Source of the DNA: Anisus vortex
Taxonomy: Eukaryota > Mollusca > Gastropoda > Planorbidae
Reading direction: 5' to 3'
Assembly (NCBI GenBank): GCA_949126835.1
Contig: CASBPS010000048.1
Location: forward strand, 1,067,501-1,131,500
DNA: 64,000 nt
Below are positions 1-10,494 of the stretch, piece after piece (position 1 is the stretch's first letter; each line of letters opens with the position of its first letter). The position numbers and the translations under genes are program-made. The notes beneath the pieces are model-generated. The model was not told the origin of the DNA and made no database searches. It saw nothing but the letters and a program-made list of their open reading frames with translations.

Positions 1-329
1 GATATTCATCTTGAGTACCAAATGATAAGACAATAATTATCATAAGTGTTTCGCATAAAGTAGAATAATGAAATACTGTATTTGATATAAATGCAAAAAA
101 AAGGATAATAATCACAAACAGGTTAATTTTTTTCATAGAATATTAAACGATTTAACTATTTTCTCTATCAATCACTTTTGCTTTTGGCCTCAGTCTTGCC
201 ATGGAGTTAAATTAATTGTCTTATACAAATAATGTTTTTAAGTATATTAGAACAGGTTGACTGTTGGCACGCAGAGTGATTTCGGAATCCTGGTTTGGCA
301 CACTGTTAGCAAAAGGTTGCCGACCCCTG
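1..329. mobile_element. hAT-type nonautonomous element, right end, cut by window edge
   Basis: The segment ends in ggttgccgacccctg, the inverse of the CAGGGGTCGGCAACC terminus found on other elements in this window. Just inside are tggcacgcag and tttggcacactg blocks that also occur at the right end of the 43857-45159 element. The left end lies outside the window, so no target duplication can be checked. Confidence 0.6.
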
Positions 330-334
330 GTCTA

Positions 335-745
335 GAGAATCTATATCTAGATATGACATCATGCAGAGAGCTATTGGAAAGTAGATCTATATATAGACAT
401 GACATAGTGACATTATTTATGTAAGTAGGCCACTGCGAAATAGATCTAGACCTGTTCAAATAAGAAAAGGAATATACCTAGACGACATTTAGGGTGGGTC
501 TATATTTAAACAACATAGTGGATAGATCTATATCTAGATATCATTACAACATCTATATCTAGAAATCATCATTAGTTGTTCTCTATATAAAGCTCATTAC
601 GAGGAGAGCTATATCTAGTCAGCATTTCGGGTTAATCTATATCTAGACAGCATTACGAATAGATCTATGTCTAGACAGCTTTACGGGTTGATCTATATCT
701 AGACAGCATGACCGGTAGATCTACATCTAGACAACACAGAACACG
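335..745. repeat. Degenerate tandem repeat, about 28 bp unit
   Basis: The core 'atctatatctagacagcatta' idea recurs about a dozen times with many substitutions (tctagacagc, tctagatatg, tctagacaac). No coding potential is seen. It starts right beside the hAT end at 329. Confidence 0.6.
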
Positions 746-914
746 TACAACTTACAAGAAAGATTCGAACATCGTTAAGCCGCGAGTAATCCAAGGCCCT
801 CAACTGGCCGAGTGAAGTGGTATCCAGGCACTTTCACTGCCGTGGGTGTCGTCCCTTGCTCAACAACTGGGAGCCTGTCCGATCCACGGCGTCCAGGAGC
901 CTCATGCTCCTCCA

Positions 915-962
915 AAAGAACATCCATGTCTGGCACGTGAGCCGTATGTTGCCGAGCCCTGG
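915..962. mobile_element. hAT-like terminal fragment
   Basis: gtctggcacgtgagccg followed by tgttgccgagccctg is a diverged form of the hAT right terminus (tctggcacgcgtgcc...ggttgccgacccctg). The matching left end was not found. The stretch 746-914 is GC-richer but shows no gene; 963-1254 is plain AT-rich sequence. Confidence 0.35.
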
Positions 963-1254
963 TGAGAAGAGACCGAAGACAGATTGATAGACATAAAAAA
1001 GACAGACAGATAATATGTAGATAGACAGATATATCTCTACCTTATTTATTACAAATACTCACTTTAAACAGAAGATTATTAAGCTTCATGCTTATGGTTA
1101 GATATGTAGATATATAGATGCAAAACTGCAAAATAATAATATGTTCAAAATATAATTATGAAGCAGCTTAACGTTTTATATATTATTTCTGTAAACAAAT
1201 TGAAACATTTTTCTTTGATATGAAATAACAATAGATGCACATTCTACAATATTA

Positions 1255-1715
1255 TATATTCTGTATAACCTATATTATGTATAACCTATATTCTGTACAA
1301 CATATATTATGTATGACCTATATTCTGTACAACATATATTATGTATGACCTATATTCTGTACAACATATATTATGTATGACCTATATTATGTAAGATGTA
1401 TATAATGTATGATTTGTATTATGTACGACTTATATTATCTATGGCTTGAATTGGATAAGACCTAAAGAATGTATGACCTATATTATGTATGACCTATATT
1501 ACGTATGACCTATATTATGTATGACCTATATTGTGTGTGACCTACTTTATGTATGACCTATATTGTGTATGACCTATATTGTGTATGACTTACATTTTGT
1601 ATGACCTATATTGTGTATGACCTATATTGTGTATGACCTACATTTTGTATGACCTATATTGTGTATGATCTATATTCTGTAAAACATATATTATATATGA
1701 CCTATATTCTCTGTG
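1255..1715. repeat. Tandem array, 16-bp unit (tatgacctatattgtg type)
   Basis: About 28 head-to-tail copies of a 16-bp unit with scattered changes (attatg, attgtg, attctg variants). Diverged units continue patchily to about 2000. Confidence 0.75.
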
Positions 1716-2034
1716 AGCTCGATTTGTTGGTTGTTATACTCCCTAGGGTATAAAATATTTTTAATATAGGCCTATTCACTATAACCTACATTCGCCTATG
1801 TCAATATTTCCTATGAGTTTTATAATTTTTTTTATCATATTATAATGTTTGATCTGTTCTCTATGGCCTATATTCCATATAACCATGCATTCTATATAGG
1901 CTTTTATTACGTATGACCTACATTATCTCTGACCAATGTTTTTCTATATCCTACATTTTATATGAGCACTGTTTTCTGTGATTTATAAGTTTTTTATATC
2001 TGTATAACCAAATGATCTGTACGATACTTTTTCA

Positions 2035-2725
2035 TGTCATTCTGTCCTACATTTTCTGTCTGACTTACATTTTCTGTCTGTGCTACATTTTCATTCTGAC
2101 CTACATTTTCATTTTGTCCTACATTTTCTGTCTGACTTACATTTTCTGTCTGACCAAAATTTTCATTCTTTCCTACATTTTCTGTCTGACCTACATTTTC
2201 TGTCTGTCCTACATCTGTCTGACCTACATTTTCTGTCTATCCTCCATTCTCATTCTGACCAACATTTTCATTCTGGCCTTCATTTTCATTCTGGCCTTCA
2301 TTTTCATTCTGGCCTTCATTTTCATTCTGGCTTACAATATCATTATGTCCTACATTTTTTGTCTGACCTACATTTTCTGCCTGACCTACATTTTTATTAT
2401 GTCCTACATTTTCTGTCTGAACTACGTTTTCTGCCTGACCTACATTTTTATTATGTCCTAACTTTTTCTGTCTGACCTACATTTTCTGCCTGACCTACAT
2501 TTTTATTATGTCCTACATTTTCTGTCTGACCTACATTTACTGCCTGACCTACATTTTTATTATGTCCTACATTTTCTGTCTGAACTACGTTTTCTGTCTG
2601 AACTACATTTTCTGTATGACCTACATTTCTGTCGGATCTACATTTTCTGTCTGACCTACATTTTCTTTAGAGCTTTATGGATGGTTTTTATTTGTATGAC
2701 CTACTTTCAGTATGACCTAATATAG
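2035..2725. repeat. Tandem array, 18-bp unit (gacctacattttctgtct type)
   Basis: About 36 copies of an 18-bp unit. Because 18 is divisible by three, the array stays open in two frames as a six-residue repeat (YIFCLT-like), which is not evidence of a gene. A local sub-repeat with cattctggccttcattt sits at 2260-2330. The unit shares the gaccta(c/t)att core with the 16-bp array just upstream. Confidence 0.8.
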
Positions 2726-3605
2726 CTCATCTAATATTGAAAGACTTACACGCAAATAAAAAAGTAGAAGATTTAAAAAAAAAGGGAATTTTTTAAAATG
2801 TTGCCGCAAGAAAAACGTTAAGAACCACGCACCCAATAATGTCTTGTTTTTAATTGCGCATTCACCTGGAACTGTGACACGTGTCAACTTGTTCCGGCGG
2901 AAATGACGTCGGCGCGAATCACGGAAATGTTTAGTGTCCAGTGAAATCCGCCAGACGAGTTAGCCACTACATGAGCGACGTTCCTTTATTTGTCTTCCGG
3001 GACGGTCTAGTTTTCAGCCGCGTAGTCGAGTGCATTTGAAATAGACAAAATGTTGGAGGGGGGAAGAGGGGAGGGGAAGACGACCTTGGGTAAATTTCTT
3101 TGACCTTAAGATTATGAGGTCAATGTGACATACAGTGGGTTGTAATTTTGGCAACAAAATGCAGGAAAGAATATTTTGTTCGAGCAAATAAAATGTGTCA
3201 ATAGAGAAAAAGTCGTCACGTATGATGAGGCACTGAACCAAACAGAGTGCCAAATGTGAAATCTACAATTGAAGAGATTGGTTTTAAATATTCATGTAGG
3301 ATAGAGAGATGGAAACGGCGTTGAAGAAAGTAGGCGAGAAAGAAAGAAAGAGAAAACAATTACTCTAGGGATAAATAAATAGAAGAAAAAACAGAGAAAG
3401 ATGGCGAGAGTAGGTCGGGAAAAAAAAAGTTGGACACAGTTCAAACTGAACAAGTTAAGGACGGAGATTGGGAGTTGGGGGGGGGGGGAGAACAGGAAAG
3501 ACAGACAGACTTGCAGAAGTAAGGAAGGAAAGATGGTGATAAAATGTCTACTACTGTTACAAGTTAATACATTTTATATTGTTCTACAAATACTTCTTAT
3601 CATAT
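2726..3605. other. Intergenic stretch without recognisable gene
   Basis: Only short ORFs without motifs are present. 3300-3500 is purine-rich (aga/gga runs and a G10 run near 3480). Confidence 0.5.
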
Positions 3606-3800
3606 ATATATTACAGACGCTACTTCAATAAAGAAGATTATTGCGTTCTTCGCTCGTCCGTCGTCCGAGTCTAAGACTTGCATCTTTATTAATGTTTTAA
3701 ATGAGTTACTGTTTTTCCTGGTCTGTTCAGGCAACCCATTTCATGGCCGAATGCCACTCGGGAAGAAAAAGTACTTCTATGCATTTTGTTCTCGCATAAG
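3606..3800 (-). mobile_element. LINE 3'-end copy (family A)
   Basis: On the minus strand this reads ...cttcccgagtggca..., ...gaatgggttgcctgaac..., ending at ...gcgtctgtaat. It matches the tail that at 53560-53770 encodes the C-terminus of a reverse-transcriptase ORF (FFPSGIRAWNGIP). Related copies lie at 9.6, 10.5, 11.4, 41.7 and 53.6 kb. This copy is 5'-truncated to about 200 bp. Confidence 0.7.
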
Positions 3801-3984
3801 GAATAAGGAAAGTGTATTTGGTTTGTATTGATGAGCTTAATGAAAGTGATTGAATGCAAGACCATTATATGATACTAATATGATACATGATTGAGAACCC
3901 TTGGACACGACTGCATCAAATCGAGAAGAGACAAAGAGGCCTGGGCTTCATTTAAATACAAAGATAATTTCAAACCTCAAATAG

Positions 3985-4430
3985 AAGGGACACGAAGCAA
4001 CACATAGAGAAACACATACATACGAACACATACACACAAACATACAAACATAAAGACATACATAAAAACACATACATAGAAACACAAACTTAAATACAAA
4101 CTTAAACACATACACACACAATTTAACTTAAACACACACATACAAACATACACACATAAAGACATACACACGAACACTTACATTCAAACACAGACTTAAA
4201 CACAAACAAACACAAACTTAAACACATACACACAAAATTAAACTTAAACAAATACTTACAAACACAAACATTAAGACAAACACACGAACACATACATACA
4301 AACACCAACTTAATCACATAGAAACACAAACTTAAACATATACACAAGAACTTAAACTTAAAAACATACATACTAACACAAATTTCAACACATAAATACA
4401 AACAAAAAACTAACATAGAATACTATACAC
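3985..4430. repeat. CA-rich degenerate tandem repeat
   Basis: Interleaved acacatacatacaaac and acaaacttaaacac words repeat for about 450 bp. Long minus-strand ORFs here are products of the low complexity. Confidence 0.7.
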
Positions 4431-5041
4431 TAGAAAAAGAAAGCTGAGGTAAACAAACTCGTCATTAATCTCTATTGACAAAAAAACAATTTCAGGCTGG
4501 CAGTGAAAGTGCCAGTGACAGTGGCACACACACCCAAGGGTATGACAAAAAAACAAACAGGCTCACACTGTCATGTCGTCGTGACTTATTGTCATTTCCG
4601 GACCAGGCGTACTCGAGACATTCCTGACCGGGTTTTGATCTGGCAGACCAGATGTGTGGTGGGTGGGTGGGGGGGAAGGGCGCTCAGGCACTTCCGGGTC
4701 AGGCCGCACGTGTTGCTAAATATAAATACTCACTCCGCCCGCGGGGGGCCATCTGTACACTTAGTCATCAGAAATAGCGTACAGATGAAATTTTGTATAT
4801 TATACAAGAATTAAATATAGCTTTGTTTACTGATCGTCTCATAAATACTAGAAAAATATTAGTGATATTTTTGTGTAAACTTTCGTTGTTATATATTTTT
4901 ATGTGAGTAAAACCTGCTAGTTTTATTGGGCGCATGTGAGCAATAATCAAAAGTGTTCAAATGTTAAGCCCGGGGAGTTCTCAAATGTTAGGAATATATA
5001 GGCCAGTGCATTTCTTGTATCTGTTAGTAAGAGGGAAAGAA
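4431..5041. other. Intergenic stretch without recognisable gene
   Basis: A GC-richer patch at 4500-4760 contains a short plus-strand ORF with no motif. The rest is AT-rich and nothing else is recognised. Confidence 0.4.
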
Positions 5042-5049
5042 GTCTAGTG

Positions 5050-5287
5050 CAGGGATCGGCTAACTTTAGATAAGAGTGTGCCAAAGTAGAATTTCTAATC
5101 CTCTCAGCGTGCCAAAGTACTAAAAGTCACCCATCTCTAACTAGCACTTGAATTGCTTGTTTTTGTGTGTGTGTGTGTGTTTTTGTGTTTTTTTTTTGGG
5201 GGGGAGGGGGAATTTTCTGCGTGCTATTGAAATTCCATTTGCGCGCCAAATTTCTAACGCGTTGCGTAGGTTGCCGCCCCCCCCCTG
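5050..5287. mobile_element. hAT MITE, 238 bp, with 8-bp target duplication
   Basis: Starts cagggatcggctaac and ends ggttgccg...cccctg. It has internal gtgccaaagtagaatttcta and cagcgtgccaa blocks like the MITE at 42578. The flanks are gtctagtg (5042-5049) and gtctaggg (5288-5295), an 8-bp duplication with one mismatch, as expected for hAT insertion. Confidence 0.8.
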
Positions 5288-5572
5288 GTCTAGGGTCTGC
5301 ATGTAAAACAAAACGTGTGAGCGACTATATCCACGTAAAGTAAAATGATAAAATTGAGAAGGTTGCCGGGCCCGGGTTGATGGCCCTAGCGGGGGCCGGT
5401 CTAGTCCACAGGGGCAGATGTTTGTGGATGTGAATTCATCGCGGTAGATCATATTGAAACTCAGGTCATTTGTTTTCCCCGAGAAGATTGTGTGACCATA
5501 ACACCTCCCAACGCCGAAAACTAAAACAAACAATGTCCACACATATATTTGCAAACGGACGCCCCCAGACAC
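5141..5572 (-). CDS. Possible secreted-protein first exon
   Basis: The minus-strand ORF starts at 5572 with a signal-peptide-like N-terminus: a short polar start, then a hydrophobic core (WTLFVLVFGVG) and RCYG as a plausible cleavage region. A hydrophilic stretch containing CPC (NICPCGLD) follows, near 5400-5420. Sequence below about 5390 is repeat-like, and below 5287 it is the hAT MITE, so the real coding part, if any, is only about 55-60 codons. No family is recognised and no convincing splice donor was identified. It could be a chance ORF. Confidence 0.25.
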   Translation of the reverse strand: MSGGVRLQIYVWTLFVLVFGVGRCYGHTIFSGKTNDLSFNMIYRDEFTSTNICPCGLDRPPLGPSTRARQPSQFYHFTLRGYSRSHVLFYMQTLDQGGGGNLRNALEIWRANGISIARRKFPLPPKKKTQKHTHTHKNKQFKC

Positions 5573-5972
5573 ATATTAACAATTTCGATGGCCAGAAAAG
5601 ATTTATGACGACCGGTGAAATGAAAACCAGACCAAAACCCTTCGGCAAATTTCTATTTTTTTTGTCAAAAGACATGTGAGGATGGTTCGGTCCAACCTTG
5701 AGAAAACCAGAGGATAATGTGGCCAGACAAACTCTAGACTAGAACCCTTGATGGTAATGGAAGAAGTAGGTATAATAAAGTAAACTCGGAGAAGCTCGTT
5801 TGTCAGCGAACCACAAAAGATCCCAAAGACCTAACAATCAGTAGAGGTGTGATTATGGCCCTAACTCTTGTATGGGGAACCACTGGATTAAGTAAGTCAG
5901 TCAGCCATAACACTTATCCATATCCATAGGAGGTACGACCAGTCTTGTTATGCACGTTGTATTTATTACACA
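5573..5972. other. Intergenic stretch before the LTR
   Basis: No ORF with a recognisable motif was seen. Sequence flanking the LTR at 5973 ends in ...acaca. Confidence 0.4.
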
Positions 5973-6593
5973 TGTTACGAATATCGGTCATAAATGAATG
6001 ACGTAGTAAGGCATTGACCTCCTAACAAGTGCGTATCAGAGTCCAAGGCGACCAAGGTTTGACCTTTGTGCCCTGAGGGCAGTTTAAATAAAATAATTCG
6101 TCCAAACCCGTGGAAATTGGAGAATAACTCTGAATCGCAGTATTATATAGAGAAAGAGGTTAAAATGCGTATTAAGACCCTGTAGAATCTTCGATGATAG
6201 TTTTCTTTGTAAAGTCCCGACCTCCTTAAAGTTAGTTCAGTTCGGAAGTTTGTCGAGTGAAGTCGCTACATTGATTTGTATATTATATGCCATTTTATTG
6301 AAACTTATGTTGCCATCAGTTGATGAAGTTTATTGATCGTTTATATTGAGTCTACAATTTAAATAAAATTGTTTATTCAACAACTGGAGTTGTTTGGTCT
6401 ATCAGTGTTGAGAAAGGTGTTGAAGATAATTATCACGAATATAACTACATTACTGCATAGACCTGTCAGTCAAGGAACCCCTAGCTTGGGCTACAGATTA
6501 GCAGAATCTAGAGACTTCTAATAAAGATACAACTATATTCATTGAATCCGATTTAACGAGTCGTAATAATAGTCATCATAAAGGGCCATAACA
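5973..6593 (+). mobile_element. 5' LTR of Gypsy element 1 (621 bp)
   Basis: Begins TGTTACG and ends ATAACA, and contains a poly(A)-signal-like tttaaataaaattg. A second, very similar 621-bp copy stands alone at 27522-28142. A primer-binding-site-like sequence follows at once, then gag, so this is the left LTR. No partner LTR was found downstream before the element breaks off near 8.9 kb. Confidence 0.85.
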
Positions 6594-6596
6594 ATT

Positions 6597-6613
6597 TGAG
6601 GGCTTCGTCCGAT
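6597..6613 (+). promoter_or_regulatory. Degenerate primer binding site (tRNA-Pro type)
   Basis: tgagggcttcgtccgat lies 3 nt after the LTR end. It resembles the perfect tRNA-Pro site of the element at 21.2 kb (21863-21880), with several changes and a one-base length difference. Confidence 0.5.
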
Positions 6614-6764
6614 ATAGTTGTATAGTGAAGCATATATTCAAGTTGTGTTGTTTTGTGTGTTGGAGCAGTGACCTACTGAGCAAGCCTAAGAACGCTGAAA
6701 TTATTCTTCCGATTGGAAAAACATAAGTTGGAAATTTACATTTTAAAAATCTCTTAAATAAAGA

Positions 6765-7757
6765 ATGAAATTTATTGAAAATCCAGAAGAAGAAGTTTTG
6801 AAAACTTTATCAATAAAGAAGTTAAAAGAGATCGCTGAGATCTTGAAGATAGAAGTTACTGAGACTACACCATCGAGGACTGTGTTGACACAGCAGATAA
6901 AAGATGTGTTGATTGCGAGTGGCAAGTTGAAAGTAGAATCAAGCGCGGAGGGATATCAAGTTGAAGGTCAGATGTCTGAACAGTTACGGTTTCAGCTAGA
7001 AATGAAACGGCTTGAGATGGAACAAAAACGTCTTGAGATAGAAGAAAAACGTCTTGATCGTGAGATGGAAGATAAGAAAAGTCAAAGAGAAAGTCAGGAA
7101 AGAATAGAACTAGCAAAGATAGGAGCTACTAAAAAAGAATCTCATAATGATGTAGAGATGGCCAGATGGAAAAAGCTAGTCCCTACCTACATTGATAAAG
7201 AAAGTGAAATAGCTAATTTCTTCCAGACCTTTGAAATTTCTTGCAGAGATTTTAAGTTCCCAGAAGATAAATGGGGAATATTAGTCAGAACAGCTTTTAC
7301 TCAGGGAAGGGCAAGAGATTGTGTTCTATTGTTAAAAGAGGAGCATTTAAATGATTATGAAGTCATTAAAGACACTGTACTTAAAGCCTATAACCAGATA
7401 CCGGAAAGTTATCGAAAAAGGTTCCGTCAGTATACAATGTCCCCTTACCAAACACACTTAGACTTCCTTCGAGCAGAAGAAAAGTTAATGGATCAGTGGA
7501 TAAAATCCAGAAATATCTCCACATTAAAAGAAATGAAAGATATCATTCTTTTAGAGGATTTTATTAACAAAGTGAGGCCGGATGTAAGAATGTATTTATC
7601 CGAGCGTGACATCACTGACCCACATAAAGCTGCTGATTTAGCTGAACAATATACATTGTGTCATAGAACAGCTGGTGAAAAGAATTTTAATAGATCACAA
7701 CGGCAAGCAGAAAACACACAACAACAACATCGTGAAAAAGAGCATTGTGTGAAATAA
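6765..7757 (+). CDS. Gag of Gypsy element 1
   Basis: A 330-residue Gag-type protein. The N-terminal part (about 1-60) resembles the start of the gag at 22278. Residues about 75-125 form a charged Glu/Lys/Arg coiled coil (repeated KRLE). Residues about 135-310 are capsid-like, sharing VLKAYNQIPESYRK(R/L)FR-type wording with the second copy (NDYEVIKD, YRK.FR). The ORF ends at a taa (7755-7757), but the same frame continues past it into a zinc knuckle, so the stop looks like a nonsense mutation in a longer Gag. Capsids of this type package element RNA in cytoplasmic particles. Confidence 0.75.
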   Translation: MKFIENPEEEVLKTLSIKKLKEIAEILKIEVTETTPSRTVLTQQIKDVLIASGKLKVESSAEGYQVEGQMSEQLRFQLEMKRLEMEQKRLEIEEKRLDREMEDKKSQRESQERIELAKIGATKKESHNDVEMARWKKLVPTYIDKESEIANFFQTFEISCRDFKFPEDKWGILVRTAFTQGRARDCVLLLKEEHLNDYEVIKDTVLKAYNQIPESYRKRFRQYTMSPYQTHLDFLRAEEKLMDQWIKSRNISTLKEMKDIILLEDFINKVRPDVRMYLSERDITDPHKAADLAEQYTLCHRTAGEKNFNRSQRQAENTQQQHREKEHCVK

Positions 7758-8027
7758 AATGATGTTAATAAGAAACCTGTCAACAAAAACGTCCAATGTA
7801 CTTTTTGTAAGAGAACAGGACATAGCATTGAAGACTGTTGGAGTATAAGGAAAGAAAAAGGACATAATAAAGTGGTAATGTGCGTCAGACATGCACCAAT
7901 ACAGAATGTACAAGAAAGCGAAAATACAAACGAACTGAATTCGAAGAAAGATTCTTCTAAACCAGAAACACTGAGGGTGGATTTGCCTGAGAGCAAAAGT
8001 CAGAAGGTAGAGAAATTTTACAACTGA
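7758..8027 (+). pseudogene. Gag C-terminus with CCHC zinc knuckle, after in-frame stop
   Basis: Continues in the gag frame. CTFCKRTGHSIEDC (C-x2-C-x4-H-x4-C, about 7797-7840) is a nucleocapsid RNA-binding knuckle. The frame closes at tga 8025-8027. The protease frame has been open since 8011, leaving a 17-nt overlap where a shift to the next frame would have to occur. Confidence 0.65.
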
Positions 8028-8064
8028 AGAAAATAAGGATGAATATCCTGATTATAAATACAGA

Positions 8065-8925
8065 ATGGCTACTATTGGGTTAATTGTCCAGGTCCACAGA
8101 GACGAAAAAGTAGACCAAAGTATTTTTGACTCGGAAAAGAGTCTGAAGTCATCGAAAGATGAAAAAACACCCGAAAGTCATGGTCAAGGTAAGAATAAAT
8201 TTGACACAGAGACCCTGTGCAGTTTTCAACCGTTCATTAGTGAAGGTTGTGTGACCTTACAAAAGGAAGGACCACTGAAGTCCGTAAAAATATTACGAGA
8301 CACAGGAGCATCATTAACCCTGCTGCTTAAAGATGTATTACCATTGAGTGATAATACATTGACAGGACAGACTGTCCTATTGAGAGGTTTTGAATGGAAA
8401 GAAGAAATACCTCTACATAGGATATACCTAGCATCTGACTTGGTGACAGGATATGTGACAGTTGGAGTAATATCAAAACTTCCTGTTGAGGGCATATCGG
8501 TTATCCTAGCAAATGATTTGGCGAAAGGGAGGGTGAGACCTGAACTGATTGTGAAGGAAAATCCAGACCATATTCCTATTGTGGAGACAGGAAAAGAAAA
8601 AGAACTTTATCCTGTAGGTGATGTCATAAATGGTATGACACCACAGAAAAAGAAAGAAGAAATTCTCCCACGAGAGAAGAAAGAGGAAGAAGAAGTGGAA
8701 CTTGATACTACTATTTTCTCCATGATTGAAGATTGTCCGAAAGGAAATGAACAATCAAAGAAGTCATCGCAAAATGAATTGATTGCTGAACAGAGAGTAG
8801 ACCCAGAGTTGCTACAGCTACATGAGAAAGCTGTCGACGAAAAAGAAACTCCTACTAATGACGGTAGACAAACTGTCTGTAGGTGCAGGCTTAGTGACGA
8901 TAGTGTCTGTAGACTGTCGTGGTAG
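8065..8925 (+). CDS. Retropepsin-type protease region of Gypsy element 1
   Basis: 286 residues. The catalytic motif DTGAS is at residues 79-83 (LRDTGASLTLL). A second conserved element, ILANDLA, follows about 80 residues later, as in Gypsy proteases (usually ILGND). A Lys/Glu-rich linker follows and ends in a segment (AEQRVDPELLQLHEKAVDEK) like the one just ahead of the integrase in the second element (LNDEVIMQLRMKAVDEK). This indicates that the domain after the protease was integrase, as in Gmr1-like order. From about residue 270 the ORF runs into a tandem repeat, so integrase and reverse transcriptase are missing. The frame lies one base on from gag. Confidence 0.75.
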   Translation: MATIGLIVQVHRDEKVDQSIFDSEKSLKSSKDEKTPESHGQGKNKFDTETLCSFQPFISEGCVTLQKEGPLKSVKILRDTGASLTLLLKDVLPLSDNTLTGQTVLLRGFEWKEEIPLHRIYLASDLVTGYVTVGVISKLPVEGISVILANDLAKGRVRPELIVKENPDHIPIVETGKEKELYPVGDVINGMTPQKKKEEILPREKKEEEEVELDTTIFSMIEDCPKGNEQSKKSSQNELIAEQRVDPELLQLHEKAVDEKETPTNDGRQTVCRCRLSDDSVCRLSW

Positions 8926-9115
8926 ACGAAGTTTCTGATAGACGAATTGTCGTGGTAGACGAATTTTCGGATAGACGAACCGTCGCGGCACACCAAAAGT
9001 CGCGATAGACGAGTGTCGTTAGACGAATTGTCGTGGTAGACGTAATGTCGGTAGACCTACTTTCTGTAGACGAAGTGTCGTTGACGAAAAGTCTATAGAC
9101 GAGTTGTCGTGGAAC
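8855..9115. repeat. Degenerate short tandem repeat (gacgaa...tgtcgtggta)
   Basis: The words gtagacgaa and tgtcgtggtagac recur about 14 times at irregular 14-20 bp spacing, exactly where the Gypsy pol sequence stops. 9116-9339 holds nothing recognisable. Confidence 0.65.
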
Positions 9116-9339
9116 CTTGCGACTGAGAATAGTCTAATAACAGACACCCCCCCCCGCCCCTCAACTGTATCGGCCTATCAATGGGGACATTTTTATTGCT
9201 TTGCAGACTGCTTTTCTTCTAATAAAGTTATGTTATGAATGTAGGTTTATTCATGTTGACATTATAAGAATGTGATCTTGGATATGTGTTTAAATGTGAT
9301 GATGCGTTTCGCTTCTATCTTTTTCTTATCTTTAATGTT

Positions 9340-9412
9340 ACAGACGCTCCTTCGCGGATAGAATATTTCTGCGTCCTGCGCTTACCCCGTAGTTTCAGTC
9401 TAGTCTTAGTAA
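9340..9412 (-). mobile_element. LINE 3'-end fragment (family A)
   Basis: acagacgctccttcgcgga...tgcgtcctgcgctta matches the extreme 3' end of the family seen complete at 9586-9785. Confidence 0.5.
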
Positions 9413-9585
9413 AAGTTATAAAGATTTGGTATTTTCCTTGGCAGTTTCCGGTTAATTCCGCAGGGGTCGCGGTTAATCATGATCATTAGTCATTACTATT
9501 ATCAAATACCCATCCGACCTTGGAAAACTTCGAGGCATCATGAAGAAAACTTATCTTAGCTTATCTTATGTAAGCTTATTACAGG

Positions 9586-9785
9586 CGCTCCTTCTATAAA
9601 GAAGATTTGCGTCCTACGCTCATCCGTGGTTCGAGTCTAGTCTTGCATATTTATTAATGTTCCAAATGAAGTTAAGTTACTGGTTTTACTGGTTTATTCA
9701 GGCAACCCATTTCATGCCCAAAATGCCACTCGGGAAGAAAGAGTGCTTATATGCATTTGTTCTCGCATAAGGAAAAAGGCATGTG
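9586..9785 (-). mobile_element. LINE 3'-end copy (family A) with pentamer tail
   Basis: A good copy of the family A tail. On the minus strand the 3' end runs into taagcttacataagataagctaagataag, a short TAAGA-like tail. This suggests a CR1/L2/Rex-style microsatellite tail rather than poly(A). Confidence 0.7.
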
Positions 9786-10290
9786 TTTTTGTCTTTCTGT
9801 TTATATGAGCATTGCAACAGTCTGTTATTGTGTTGTATTTCTAAATTAGAGCCATAGTATATGTATTTTTTACTACTTTACTCTTTGCCATTCGGTCCTC
9901 TAGTGTTTCTAGGTTTAGTGATTTGACGGCTAACTTTCAATAGAATCCGAGACCTTTGGGTTTGCAGCCGCTATTGGCATTAGAATCCTTGTTTATATTT
10001 TGTTAATATCGCTGATATAGGCCAATGAGGCCATATGGTGTGAAAGTCTGCTTTCAAACCAGTTGATCTTAAAGGAATGAACGTTGTATACACACACACA
10101 TATACATCAATTAACATCATCCCTAAATTATCAAATTCTTCGGAGGAAAGAAATGATAAAAATATTATAACCCATAAAGTATTTATAACGCATAAATCAT
10201 ACAATTTCAACATAGACGTGTTTAAACATAGTATTCAAATACTAAGAAAGGCAAGAACTTAAAAACACTTTAACGCATAAACGCAAATAA
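9786..10290. other. Intergenic stretch without recognisable gene
   Basis: Two overlapping opposite-strand ORFs near 9980-10260 have no motif. The sequence is AT-rich. Confidence 0.4.
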
Positions 10291-10299
10291 ATTCTGCTT

Positions 10300-10440
10300 C
10301 TTTTTGAGTGGCATAAGGGACATGAAATGGGTTATCCTAACTAGTCAGACAAACTAATAAAAAGTTTCATCATTGAAGACTTGAATCAAAATGGTAAGAG
10401 GCTACATTCAAACCACGGATAAAACCATGAAGCAATAATA
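10300..10440 (+). mobile_element. Degenerate LINE 3'-end copy (family A)
   Basis: gagtggcataagggacatgaaatgggtt...aaaccacggataa matches family A at low identity, immediately upstream of a better copy in the same orientation. Confidence 0.45.
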
Positions 10441-10494
10441 ATCGGCATAGAAGCACTGATCTATAAAAAGAATGGATAGAGCCTTATTATCCCT

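Noticed and set aside
2012..2475. Overlapping 149- and 131-codon plus-strand ORFs
   Set aside because: 18-bp tandem array translated in two frames.
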